Source: Taudactylus pleione (Eukaryota; Chordata; Amphibia; Anura; Myobatrachidae). From it: a stretch of DNA of 64,000 nt. The position numbers were made by a program, and so were the translations under genes. The notes beneath the pieces were generated by a model that saw nothing but the letters and a program-made list of their open reading frames with translations, was not told where the DNA came from and did not search any database. Positions 1-15,280 of this stretch are shown here, piece by piece. Numbering within the stretch: the stretch's first letter is position 1; every line of letters starts with the position of its first letter. The stretch covers positions 248,001-312,000 of the forward strand of contig JAUIMM010002531.1 in NCBI GenBank assembly GCA_031769625.1, given 5' to 3'.

Positions 1-414
1 ATCACTATACACCATATTCTATACTATGTATCACTATGCACCATATTCTATACTATGTACCACTATACAGCTCTACACCATATTTTATGCTATGTACCAC
101 AAACTATACACCATATTCTATACTATGTACCACTATACAGCTGAACACCATATTCTATACTAAGTACCACTATACAGCTCTACACCATGTTCTATACTAT
201 GTACCACTATACACCACATTCTATGCCATGTACCACTATACACCATATTCTAAACTATGTACCACTATACACCATATTCTATACTATGTTCCACTATACA
301 CCACATTCTATGCTATGTACTACTATACACCATATTCTATACTGTGTACCACTTTCCACCATATTCTATTCTATATACCACTATACAACATATTTTATAC
401 TATGTACCACTATA

Positions 415-1960
415 CAACTCTACACCATATTCTATACTATGTATCTCTATACACCATATTCTATACTATATACCACTATACAGTTCTATACCAAATTCAA
501 TACTATGTACCATTGTACAGCTCTACACCACATTCTATACTATGTACCACTATACATCATATTCTATACTATGTACCACTATACAGCTCTACATCACATT
601 CTATACTATGTAACACTGAACACCATATTCTATACTTTGTAACTCTATACACCATATTCTATACTATGTACCTCTATACAACATATTCTAGACAATGTAC
701 CAATTTACACCATATTCTATACTATATACAACTTAACAGCTCTACCCAATATTCTATGCCATGTACCACTGTACAGCTCTGTACCACTTTCTATACTATA
801 TACTACTATACACCACATACTATTCTATGTACCACTATACAGCTCTACACCATATTTTATACTATATACCAATATTCAGCTCTACACCATGTTCTATACT
901 ATATAATACTATACACCATATTCTATACTATGTACCACTATAAACGACATTCTATACTATATATCACTATACACCTTATTCTATACTATGTATCACTATA
1001 CACCACATTCTATACTATATACCACTATACAGCTCTATACCACATTTTATACTAAATACCATTATACAGCGCTACACCACATTCTATACTATGTTCCATT
1101 ATACAACATATTCTATACTATGTACCACTATACAGCTCTTCATCACATTCTATACTATGTACCACTATACACCATATTCTATACTATGAACCACTATACA
1201 GCTCTACACCACATTCTATACAATGTACCACAATGCACCATATACTATGTACCAAGAATACACCATATTCTATACTATGTACCACTTTACACCATATTCT
1301 ATACTATGTACCTCTATACACCATATTCTATACTATGTACCACTATACACCATATTCTATACTATATACCACTATACTGCTCTACCCCATATTCTATACT
1401 ATGTACCACTATACACCATATTCTATACTATGTACCACAATACAGCTCTACATCATATTCTATATTATATACCACTATACACCATATTCTATACTATGTA
1501 CCTCTTTACACCACATTCTATACTATGTACCACTATACTCCATATTCTATACTATGTACCACTATACACCATATTCTATACTATGTACCACTATACAGCT
1601 CTACACCACATTCTGTACTATATGCCACTATACACCATATTCTATACTATGTAGCACTATACAACATATTCTATACTACATACCACTTAAAATCTCTACA
1701 CCGTATTCTATGCTATGTATCACTATACACAATACTCTATACTATACACCACTGTACAGCTATACACCATATTCTATACTATATTCCACTATACACGCTA
1801 TTGTATACTATGTACCACTATACAGCTCTACACCATATTCTATTCTATGTACCACTATACAGCTCTACACCATATTCTAGACTATGTACCACTATATACC
1901 ATATTCTATACTATGTAGATCTATACACCATATTCTATACTATGTACCTCTATACAACAT
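415..1960 (+). repeat. Family A HOR block, copy 1 (about 3.04-kb offset)
   Basis: This block recurs at about 3,387-4,995. The offset is 2,972 bp at the left edge, 3,038 bp after a 66-bp (29+37) difference near 480-520, and 3,035 bp near 1,701-1,915. Shared rare variants include CCACATACTATTC at 811 and 3,849, and CCGTATTC at 1,701 and 4,736. The interior at about 1,270-1,600 has been rearranged between the copies. A third copy of the second half starts directly at the right edge of family B (54,461 onward). Boundaries are approximate because they fall inside similar units. Confidence 0.8.
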
Positions 1961-3386
1961 ATTCTATACTATATACCACTATACACCATATTCTAAACTT
2001 TGTACCACTATAAACCATATTCTATACTATAAACAACTATATAGCTCACCCCATATTCTATACTATGTACTACTATACACCATTTTCTATACTATGAACC
2101 ACTATATAGCTCTACACCATATTCTATACTATATACCACTATACACCATATTCTATACTATGTACCACTGTTCACCTCTACACCATATTCTATATTATGT
2201 ACCACTATACAGCTGTATACCACATTCTATACTGTGTACCACTATACAGCTCTACACCATATTCTATACTATATACTACTATACACCACATTCTATACTA
2301 TGTACCGCTATACACCATATTCTATAAAATGTAACACTATACACCACATTCTATACTATGTACCATTATACAGCTCTACACCACAATATATACTATGTAC
2401 CACTGTACATTATATTCTATACTATGTACCACTATACACCACATTCTAGACTATGTACCACTATACTCCATATTCTATACTATGTACCATTATACAGCTC
2501 TAAATCACATTCTATACTATGTACCACTAAACACCACATTCTATACTATGTACCATTATACAGCTCTACACCATATTCTATACTATGCACCACTATACAC
2601 CATATTCTATACTATATACCACTATACAGCTCTACACCACATTCTATGCTATGTACCACTATACACCATATTCTATTTACCACTATACACCACATTCTAG
2701 ACTATGTACCACTATACCACATATTCTATACTATGTACCTCTATACACCATAATTTATAAAATGTACCACTACACACCACATTCTATACTATGTAGCACT
2801 ATACACCATATTCTATACTATGTACCACTATACACCATATTCTATACTATGTACCTCTATACACCATAATTTATACTATGTACCACTACACACCACATTC
2901 TATACTATGTAGCACTATACACCATATTCTATACTATGTACCACTATACACCATATTCTATACTATGTACCACTATACACCATATTCTATACTATGTACC
3001 TCAATACACCATATTCTATACTATTTACCACTATATACCATATTCTATACTTTATACCGCTAAACACCATATTTTATACTATGTACCAATATACAACACA
3101 TTCTATACTATGTACAACTATACACCAAATTCTATACTATGTACCACTATACAGCTCTACAACACAGTCTATACTATGTCCCTCTACACACCATATTCTA
3201 TACTATGTACCACTATACAGCTCTACACCATATTCTATACTATGTACCACTATACATCTCTACACCATATTCTATGCTATGTATCACTGTACACAATACT
3301 CTATACTATGCACCACTGTACAGCTATACACCATATTCTATACTATATACCACTATACACCATATTCTATACTATCTACCACTATT

Positions 3387-4995
3387 CACCTCTACACCAT
3401 ATTCTATACTATGTATCTCTATACACCATATTCTATACTATATACCACTATACAGTTCTATACCATATTCTATACTATATACGACTATACACCATATTCT
3501 ATACTATGTACCACTATACAGTTCTATACCAAATTCAATACTATGTACCATTATACAGCTCTACACCACATTCTATACTATGTACCACTATACGTCATAT
3601 TCTATACTATGTACCACTATACAGCTCTACATCACATTCTATACTATGCAACACTAAACACCATATTCTATACTTTGTACCTCTATACACCATATTCTAT
3701 ACTATGTACCTCTATACAACATATTCTATACAATGTACCAATTTACACCATATTCTATACTATATACAACTTAACAGCTCTACCTCATATTCTATGCCAT
3801 GTACCACTTTACAGCTCTGTACCACTTTCTATACTATATACTACTATACACCACATACTATTCTATGTACCACTATACAGCTCTACACCATATTTTATAC
3901 TATATACCAATATTCAGCTCTACACCATGTTCTATACTATATAATACTATACACCATATTCTATTCTATGTACCACTATAAACGACATTCTATACTATAT
4001 ATCACTATACACCTTATTCTATACTATGTATCACTATACACCACATTTTATACTATATACCACTATACAGCTCTATACCACATTTTATACTAAATACCAT
4101 TATACAGCGCTACACCACATTCTATACTATGTTCCACTATACAACATATTCTATACTATGTACCACTATACAGCACTTCATCACATTCTATACTATGTAC
4201 CACTATACACCATATTCTATACTATGAACCACTATACAGCTCTACACCACATTCAATACAATGTACCACAATACACCATATTCTATGTACCAAGTATACA
4301 CCATATTCTATACTATGTACCACTTTACACCATATTCTATACTATGTACCATTATACAGCTCTACCCCATATTCTATACCATGTACCACTATACACCTTA
4401 TTCTATACTATGTGCTATACACCATATTCTATACAATGTACCACTATACACCTTATTCTATACTATGTACCACAATACAGCTCTACATCATATTCTATAT
4501 TATATACCACTATACACCATATTCTATACTATGTACCACTTTACACCACATTCTATACTATGTACCACTATTCACCATATTCTATACTATGTACCACTAT
4601 ACACCATATTCTATACTATGTACCACTATACAGCTCTACACCACATTCTGTACTATATGCCACTATACACCATATTCTATACTATGTAGCACTATACACC
4701 ATATTCTATACTACGTACCACTTAACATCTCTACACCGTATTCTATGCTATGTATCACTATACACAATACTCTATACTATACACCACTGTACAGCTATTC
4801 ACCATATTCTATACTATATACCATTATACACCCTTTTGTATACTATGTACCACTATACAGCTCTAGACCATATTCTATTATATGTACCACTATACAGCTC
4901 TACACCATATTCTAGACTATGTACCACTATATACCATATTCTATACTATGTAGATCTATACACCATATTCTATACTATGTACCTCTATACACCAT
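3387..4995 (+). repeat. Family A HOR block, copy 2 (partner of 415-1,960)
   Basis: Second copy of the block at 415-1,960, matched by a long series of shared unit-specific variants in the same order. It has one extra 66-bp pair of units (29+37) near 3,460-3,525 and a different interior near 4,300-4,640. About 1.4 kb of other family A units separates the copies, so this is an HOR-like recurrence and not an abutting duplication. Confidence 0.8.
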
Positions 4996-5304
4996 ATTCT
5001 ATACTATGTACCACTATACACCATATTCTATACAAGGTACCACAATACACCATATTCTACACTATGTACCACTATACATCTCTACACCACATTCTATACT
5101 ATGTTCCTCTATACACCATATTCTATACTATGTACCACTATACACCATATTCTATACTATGTACCACTATACAGCTCTACAACACATTCTATACTATGTA
5201 CCTCTACACACCATATTCTATTCTATGTACTACTATACAGCTCTACACCGTATTCTATACTATGTACTACTATACACCACATTCTATACTATGTACCACT
5301 ATAC

Positions 5305-5400
5305 AGCTCTACACCATACACCACTATCAACCACATTCTATACTATGTACCACTACACCACATTCTATACTATGTACCACTATATACCACTATACACTGC
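5305..5400 (+). repeat. Irregular short-unit module of family A
   Basis: Here the units break phase: TACACCACTAT, then GTACCACTACACCACATTC (a unit about 8 bp short), then a tandem GTACCACTATATACCACTAT and CACTGCATTC. The same module occurs near 5,840, 6,780, 8,005 (partial), 58,615, 59,595 (partial) and 62,725. It is inverted near 21,905, 27,620, 27,925, 28,625, 31,090, 31,570 and 32,705. It is a useful HOR landmark in all three A blocks. Confidence 0.82.
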
Positions 5401-5740
5401 ATTCTATACTATGTACCACTATACCCCATATTCTATACTATGTACCACAATACACCATATTCTACACTATGTACCACTATACATCTCTACACCACATTCT
5501 ATACTATGTTCCTCTATACACCATATTCTATACTATGTACCACTATACACCATATTCTATACAATGTACCACAATACACCAAATTCTACACTATGTACCA
5601 CTATACATCTCTACAGCACATTCTATACTATGTTCCTCTATACACCATATTCTATACTATGTACCACTATACACCATATTCTATACTATGTACCACTATA
5701 CAGCTCTACAACACATTCTATACTATGTACCTCTACACAC

Positions 5741-6682
5741 CATATTCTATTCTATGTACTACTATACAGCTCTACACCGTATTCTATACTATGTACTACT
5801 ATACACAACATTCTATACTATGTACCACTAAACAGCTCTACACCATACACCACTATACACCACATTCTATACCATGTACCACTACACCACATTCTATACT
5901 ATGTACCACTATGTACCACTATACACTGCATTCTATACTATGTACCACTATACCCCATATTCTATACTATGTTCCTCTATACACCATATTCTATACTTTG
6001 TACCACTATACACCATATTCTATGCGATGTACCACTATACAGCTCTACACCACATTCTATACTATATACCACTATACACCACATTCTAGACTATGTACTA
6101 CTATACACCATATTCTATACTATGTACCTCTATACACCATATTCTATACTATATACCACTATACACCACATCCTATACTATGTACCATTATACAGCTCTT
6201 CACCACATTCTATACTATGTACCACTATACACCATACTCTATACTATTTACCTCTATACACCATATTCTATACTATATACCACTATTAACCATATTCTAT
6301 ACAATGTACAATTATACACCATATTCTATATGATATACAACTATACAGCTCTACCCCATATTCTATACTATGTATATACCACTATACACCATATTCTATA
6401 CTATGAACAACTATACAGCTCTACACCATATTCTATACTATTTACCACTATACACCATATTCTATACTATGTACCACTATAAACCTCTACACTATATTCT
6501 ATGCTATGTTCCACTATAATGCTCTACAACACATTCTATACTATATACTACTATCGAACACATTCTATACTAAATACCTCTATACACCATATTCTATAGT
6601 ATGTAGCACCATACACCACATTCTATACTATGTACCACTATACAGCTCTACACCACATTCTATACTATGTACCACTATACAC
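5741..6682 (+). repeat. 942-bp tandem duplication in family A, copy 1
   Basis: Unit-by-unit comparison shows this segment repeated immediately downstream at 6,683-7,624 with a constant offset of 942 bp. I noticed only three single-base differences (near 5,780, 5,804 and 6,556), so the duplication is recent. A less complete earlier version of its first part lies about 529 bp upstream (compare 5,202 onward with 5,731 onward). It contains one irregular module of shortened units (5,835-5,935). Confidence 0.88.
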
Positions 6683-7624
6683 CATATTCTATTCTATGTA
6701 CTACTATACAGCTCTACACCGTATACTATACTATGTACTACTATACACCACATTCTATACTATGTACCACTAAACAGCTCTACACCATACACCACTATAC
6801 ACCACATTCTATACCATGTACCACTACACCACATTCTATACTATGTACCACTATGTACCACTATACACTGCATTCTATACTATGTACCACTATACCCCAT
6901 ATTCTATACTATGTTCCTCTATACACCATATTCTATACTTTGTACCACTATACACCATATTCTATGCGATGTACCACTATACAGCTCTACACCACATTCT
7001 ATACTATATACCACTATACACCACATTCTAGACTATGTACTACTATACACCATATTCTATACTATGTACCTCTATACACCATATTCTATACTATATACCA
7101 CTATACACCACATCCTATACTATGTACCATTATACAGCTCTTCACCACATTCTATACTATGTACCACTATACACCATACTCTATACTATTTACCTCTATA
7201 CACCATATTCTATACTATATACCACTATTAACCATATTCTATACAATGTACAATTATACACCATATTCTATATGATATACAACTATACAGCTCTACCCCA
7301 TATTCTATACTATGTATATACCACTATACACCATATTCTATACTATGAACAACTATACAGCTCTACACCATATTCTATACTATTTACCACTATACACCAT
7401 ATTCTATACTATGTACCACTATAAACCTCTACACTATATTCTATGCTATGTTCCACTATAATGCTCTACAACACATTCTATACTATATACTACTATCGAC
7501 CACATTCTATACTAAATACCTCTATACACCATATTCTATAGTATGTAGCACCATACACCACATTCTATACTATGTACCACTATACAGCTCTACACCACAT
7601 TCTATACTATGTACCACTATACAC
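6683..7624 (+). repeat. 942-bp tandem duplication in family A, copy 2
   Basis: Direct tandem partner of 5,741-6,682, with the same order of variant units including the irregular short-unit module at about 6,777-6,877. The crossover lies inside a shared CACCATATTCTAT stretch near 6,681-6,693, so the exact break cannot be fixed. Confidence 0.88.
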
Positions 7625-10412
7625 CATATTCTATACTATGTACCACTATTCAGCTCTACACCACATTCTATACTATGTACCGCTATACATCATATTCTGT
7701 GAACCACTATACACCATATTCTAGACTATGTAACACTATACACCATATTCTATACTATGTACCTCTATATACCATATTTCATACTATGTACCACTATACA
7801 CCACATTCTATACTTTTTTCCACTATACACCATTTTTTATACAATGTACAACTATACAGCTCTACACCATATTCTATACTATGTACCACTATACAACACT
7901 ACACCATATTCTATACTATGTACTAATATACAGCTCTACACCGTATTCTATACTATGTACTACTATACACCACATTCTACACTATGTACCACTGTACAGC
8001 TCTACACCATATACCACTATACACCACATTCTATACTATGTACCACTATACACAATATTCTATACTATGTAACTCTATACACCATATTCTATACTATGTA
8101 CCACTATACACCATGTCCTGTACTATGTGCCACTATACAGCTCTACACCAAATTCTATACTATATACCACTATACACCATATTCCATACTTTGTACCACT
8201 ATACACCATATTCTATACTATGTACCACTATACAGCTCTATACCAAATTCTACACTATGTACCATGATACAGCTCTACACCACATTCTATACTATGTACC
8301 ACTATACATCATATTCTACACTATGTACCACTATACAGCTCTACATCACATTCTATACTTTGTACCACTATACACCATATTCTATACTATATACCACTAT
8401 ACAGCTCTACCCCATATTCTATGCCATGTACCACTATACAGCTCTGCACCACATTCTATACTATGTACCACTGTACAGCTCTACACCATATTCTATACTA
8501 TATACTACTATACACCACATTCTATACTATGTACCACTATTAATCATATTCTATACTATGTAACACTATACAGCTCTACACCTTGTTCTATACTATATAC
8601 CACTATACACCATATTCTATACTATGTACCACTATAAATAACATTCTATACTATGTACCACTATACACCATATTCTATACTATGTACCACTATACACCAT
8701 ATTCTATACTATGTACCACTATACACCATATTCTATACTATATACCACTATACAACATATTCTAGACTATGTACCACTTTACACCATATTCTATACTATA
8801 TACCACTTAACAGCTCTACCCCATATTCTATGCCATGTACCACTATACAGCTCTGTACCACATTCTATACTATGTACCACTATACAGCTCTATACCACAT
8901 TCTATACTATGTACCATTATACAGCTCTACACCACATTCTATACTTTGTACCACTATACAACATATTCTATACTATGTACCACTATACAGCTTTAAACCA
9001 CATTCTATACAATGTACCACAATACACCATATTCTATGTACCACTATACACCATATTTTATACTATGTACCACTATACACCATATTCTATACTCTGTACC
9101 TCTATACACAATATTCTATACTATGTATCACTATACACCATATTCTATACTATGTACCACTATACAGCTCTATATCAAATTCTACACTATGTACCATGAT
9201 ACAGCTCTACACCACATTCTAAACTATGTACCACTATACATCATATTCTACACTATGTACCACTATACAGCTCTACATCACATTCTATACTATGTACCAC
9301 TATACAGCTCTTCACCATGTTCTATACTATGTACCACTATACACCACATTCTATGCTATGTACCACTATACACCATATTCTAAACTATGTACCACTATAC
9401 ACCATATTCTATACTATGTACGACTATACACCACATTCTATGCTATGTACCACTATACACCATATTATATACTATGTACCACTATACACCATATTCTATT
9501 CTGTGTACCACTATACAGCTCAACACCATATTCTATACTATGTATCTCTATACACCATATTCTATACTATATACCACTATACAGTTCTATACCATATTCT
9601 ATACTATATATGACTATACACCATATTCTATACTATATACCACTATACAGTTCTATACCATATTCTATACTATGTACCACTATACACCATATTCTATACT
9701 ATGTACCTCTATACAACATATTCTAGACTATGTACCACTTTACACCATATTCTATACTATATACCACTTAATAGCTCTACCCCATATTCTATGCCATGTA
9801 CCACTTTACAGCTCTGTACCACATTCTATACTATGTACCACTATACAGCTCTACACCATATTCTATACTATATACTACTATACACCACATTCTATACTAT
9901 GTACCACTATACACCATATTCTATACTATGTAACACTATAAACCACATACTATTCTATATACAACTATACAGCTCTACACCATATTTTATACTATGTACC
10001 AATATTCAGCTCTACACCATGTTCTATACTATATACCACTATACACCATATTCTATACTATGTACCACTATAAATGACGTTCTATACTATATACCACTAT
10101 ACACCTTATTCTATACTATGTATCACTATACACCACATTCTGCACTATATACCACTATACAGCTCTATACCACATTTTATACTATGTACCATTATACAGC
10201 TCTACACCACATTCTATACTATGTACCACTATACAACATATTCTATACTATGTACCACTATACAGCTCTTCATCACATTCTATACTATGTACCACTATAC
10301 ACCATATTCTATACTATGAACCACTATACAGCTCTACACAACATTATATACAATGTACCACAATACACCATATACTATGTACCACTATACACCATATTCT
10401 ATACTATGTACC

Positions 10413-12846
10413 ACTATACACCATATTCTATACTATGTACCTCTACACCATATTCTAAACTATGTACCACTTTACACCATATTCTATACTATATACCACT
10501 ATACAGCTCTACCCCATATTCTATACCATGTACCACTATACAACTTATTCTATACTATGTGCTATACACCATATTCTATGCTATGTTCCACTAAACACCA
10601 TATTCTATACTATGTACCACAATACAGCTCTACATCATATTCTATATTATATACCACTATACACCATATTCTATACTATGTACCACTTTACACCACATTA
10701 TATACTATGTACCACTATACACCATATTCTATACTATGTACCACTATACACCATATTCTATACTATGTACCACTATACAGCTCTACACCACATTCTGTAC
10801 TATATACCACTATACACCATATTCTATAATATGTACCACTATACATCTCTACACCATATTATATGCTATGTATCACTATACACAATACTCTATACTATGC
10901 ACCACTGTACAGCTAAACACTATATTCTGTACTATATACCACTATACACACTATTGTATACTATGTACCACTTTACAGCTCTACAGCATATTCTATACTT
11001 TGTACCACTATACAGCTGTACACCACATTCTATATTTTGTACCACTATACACCATATTCTAGACTATGTACCACTATACACCATATTCTATACTATGTTC
11101 ATCTATACACCATATTCTATACTACGTACCTCTATACACCATATTCTATACTTTATACCACTATACACCATATTCTATACTATATACCACTATAAACCAT
11201 ATTCTATACTATAAACAACTATATAGCTCACCCCATATTCTATACTATGTACTACTATACACCATTTTCTATACTATGTACCACTATTCACCTCTACACA
11301 ATATTCTATACTATGTACCACTATACAGCTGTATACCAGATTCTATACTATGTACCACTATACAGCTCTACACCATATTCTATACTAAATACTACTATAC
11401 ACCACATTCTATACTATGTACCACTATACACCATATTCTATAAAATGTAACACTATACACCACATTCTATACTATGTACCACTATACAGCTCTACACCAC
11501 ATTCTATACTATGTACCACTGCACACCATATTCTATACTATGTACCTCTATACACCACATTCTAGACTACGTACAACTATACACCATATTCTATACTATG
11601 TACCACTATACAGCTCTACACCACATTCTATACTTTGTACCACTATACACCATATTCTATGTACCACTATACACCACATTCTAGACTATGTACCACTATA
11701 CACCATATTCTATACTATGTACCTCAATACACCATAATTTATACTATGTACCACTATACACCACATTCTATACTATGTACCTCTATACACCATATTCTAT
11801 ACTGTGTACCACTATACACCATATTCTATACTATGTACCACAATACACCATATTCTATACTATTTACCACTATATACCATATTCTATACTATATACCGCT
11901 ATACACCATATTTTATTCTATGTACCACTATACACCACATTCTATACTATGTACCACTGTACACCATATTCTATACTATGTAACACTATACACCACATTC
12001 TATACTATGTACCACTATACAGCTCTACACCACATTCTATACTATGTACCACTGAACACCATATTCTATACTATGTACCTCTTTACACCACATTCTAGAC
12101 TACGTACCACTATACACCATATTCTATACTATGTACCACTATACAGCTCTACACCACATTCTATACTTTGTACCACTATACACCATATTCTATGTACCAC
12201 TATACACCACATTCTAGACTATGCACCACTATACACCATATTCTATACTATGTACCTCAATACACCATAATTTATACTATCTACCACTATACACCATATT
12301 CTATACTATGTACCTCTATACACCATATTCTATACTGTGTACCACTATACACCATATTCTATACTATGTACCACAATACACCATATTCTATACTATTTAC
12401 CACTAAATGCCATATTCTATACTATATACCGCTATACACCATATTTTATTCTATGTACCACTATACAACACATTCTATACTATGTAGCACTATACACCAT
12501 ATTCTATACTATGTACCTCTATACACCATATTCTATACTATGTACCACTATACAACATATTATATACAATGTACCACAATACACCATATTCTATACTATG
12601 TACCACTATACATCTCTACACCACATTCTATACTATGTTCCTCTATACAACACATTCTATACTATGTTCCACTATTCACCATATTCTATACTTTGTATCT
12701 CTATACACCATATTCTATACTATGTACCACTGTACACCATATTCTATACTATGTATCACAATACACCATATTCTATACTATGTACCACTATACAACATTT
12801 TCTATACTATGAACTACTATACACACCATATTCTATACTATGTACC
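10413..12846 (+). repeat. 2,434-bp tandem duplication in family A, copy 1
   Basis: This segment is followed directly by a near-identical copy at 12,847-15,280, with a constant 2,434-bp offset. Differences I noticed are near 10,449, 11,339 and 11,746; conceptual translations of long stretches of the two copies are identical. A nested duplication with a 533-bp offset (compare 11,635 onward with 12,168 onward) is present in both copies, so it came before the 2,434-bp event. The break lies inside a consensus unit and is uncertain by about 20 bp. Confidence 0.92.
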
Positions 12847-15280
12847 ACTATACACCATATTCTATACTATGTACCTCTACAACATATTCTAAACTATGTA
12901 CCACTTTACACCATATTCTATACTATATACCACTATACAGCTCTACCCCATATTCTATACCATGTACCACTATACAACTTATTCTATACTATGTGCTATA
13001 CACCATATTCTATGCTATGTTCCACTAAACACCATATTCTATACTATGTACCACAATACAGCTCTACATCATATTCTATATTATATACCACTATACACCA
13101 TATTCTATACTATGTACCACTTTACACCACATTATATACTATGTACCACTATACACCATATTCTATACTATGTACCACTATACACCATATTCTATACTAT
13201 GTACCACTATACAGCTCTACACCACATTCTGTACTATATACCACTATACACCATATTCTATAATATGTACCACTATACATCTCTACACCATATTATATGC
13301 TATGTATCACTATACACAATACTCTATACTATGCACCACTGTACAGCTAAACACTATATTCTGTACTATATACCACTATACACACTATTGTATACTATGT
13401 ACCACTTTACAGCTCTACAGCATATTCTATACTTTGTACCACTATACAGCTGTACACCACATTCTATATTTTGTACCACTATACACCATATTCTAGACTA
13501 TGTACCACTATACACCATATTCTATACTATGTTCATCTATACACCATATTCTATACTACGTACCTCTATACACCATATTCTATACTTTATACCACTATAC
13601 ACCATATTCTATACTATATACCACTATAAACCATATTCTATACTATAAACAACTATATAGCTCACCCCATATTCTATACTATGTACTACTATACACCATT
13701 TTCTATACTATGTACCACTATTCACCTCTACACAATATTCTATACTATGTACCACTATACAGCTGTATACCACATTCTATACTATGTACCACTATACAGC
13801 TCTACACCATATTCTATACTAAATACTACTATACACCACATTCTATACTATGTACCACTATACACCATATTCTATAAAATGTAACACTATACACCACATT
13901 CTATACTATGTACCACTATACAGCTCTACACCACATTCTATACTATGTACCACTGCACACCATATTCTATACTATGTACCTCTATACACCACATTCTAGA
14001 CTACGTACAACTATACACCATATTCTATACTATGTACCACTATACAGCTCTACACCACATTCTATACTTTGTACCACTATACACCATATTCTATGTACCA
14101 CTATACACCACATTCTAGACTATGTACCACTATACACCATATTCTATACTATGTACCTCAATACACCATAATTTATACAATGTACCACTATACACCACAT
14201 TCTATACTATGTACCTCTATACACCATATTCTATACTGTGTACCACTATACACCATATTCTATACTATGTACCACAATACACCATATTCTATACTATTTA
14301 CCACTATATACCATATTCTATACTATATACCGCTATACACCATATTTTATTCTATGTACCACTATACACCACATTCTATACTATGTACCACTGTACACCA
14401 TATTCTATACTATGTAACACTATACACCACATTCTATACTATGTACCACTATACAGCTCTACACCACATTCTATACTATGTACCACTGAACACCATATTC
14501 TATACTATGTACCTCTTTACACCACATTCTAGACTACGTACCACTATACACCATATTCTATACTATGTACCACTATACAGCTCTACACCACATTCTATAC
14601 TTTGTACCACTATACACCATATTCTATGTACCACTATACACCACATTCTAGACTATGCACCACTATACACCATATTCTATACTATGTACCTCAATACACC
14701 ATAATTTATACTATCTACCACTATACACCATATTCTATACTATGTACCTCTATACACCATATTCTATACTGTGTACCACTATACACCATATTCTATACTA
14801 TGTACCACAATACACCATATTCTATACTATTTACCACTAAATGCCATATTCTATACTATATACCGCTATACACCATATTTTATTCTATGTACCACTATAC
14901 AACACATTCTATACTATGTAGCACTATACACCATATTCTATACTATGTACCTCTATACACCATATTCTATACTATGTACCACTATACAACATATTATATA
15001 CAATGTACCACAATACACCATATTCTATACTATGTACCACTATACATCTCTACACCACATTCTATACTATGTTCCTCTATACAACACATTCTATACTATG
15101 TTCCACTATTCACCATATTCTATACTTTGTATCTCTATACACCATATTCTATACTATGTACCACTGTACACCATATTCTATACTATGTATCACAATACAC
15201 CATATTCTATACTATGTACCACTATACAACATTTTCTATACTATGAACTACTATACACACCATATTCTATACTATGTACC
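12847..15280 (+). repeat. 2,434-bp tandem duplication in family A, copy 2
   Basis: Direct partner of 10,413-12,846, carrying the same nested 533-bp-offset duplication (14,069 onward versus 14,602 onward). Matching stops at 15,281, where this copy reads CTCTATACACCATTTTC and the other side of copy 1 reads CACTATACACC. It is the longest near-identical abutting duplication in the window. Confidence 0.92.

Noticed and set aside
4026..5831. 601-codon open frame of periodic Tyr/Thr/His/Ile peptide (and similar frames across all A blocks)
   Set aside because: The unit has no stops in any of the three frames on that strand, other frames are equally open, there is no codon-position pattern, and the frames switch strand with the array. 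It is best explained as a repeat artefact.
8641..8760. CRISPR-like direct repeats of 29 bp
   Set aside because: Units are directly head to tail with no unique spacers, no cas genes are present, and unit variants spread over tens of kilobases. It is a tandem satellite.
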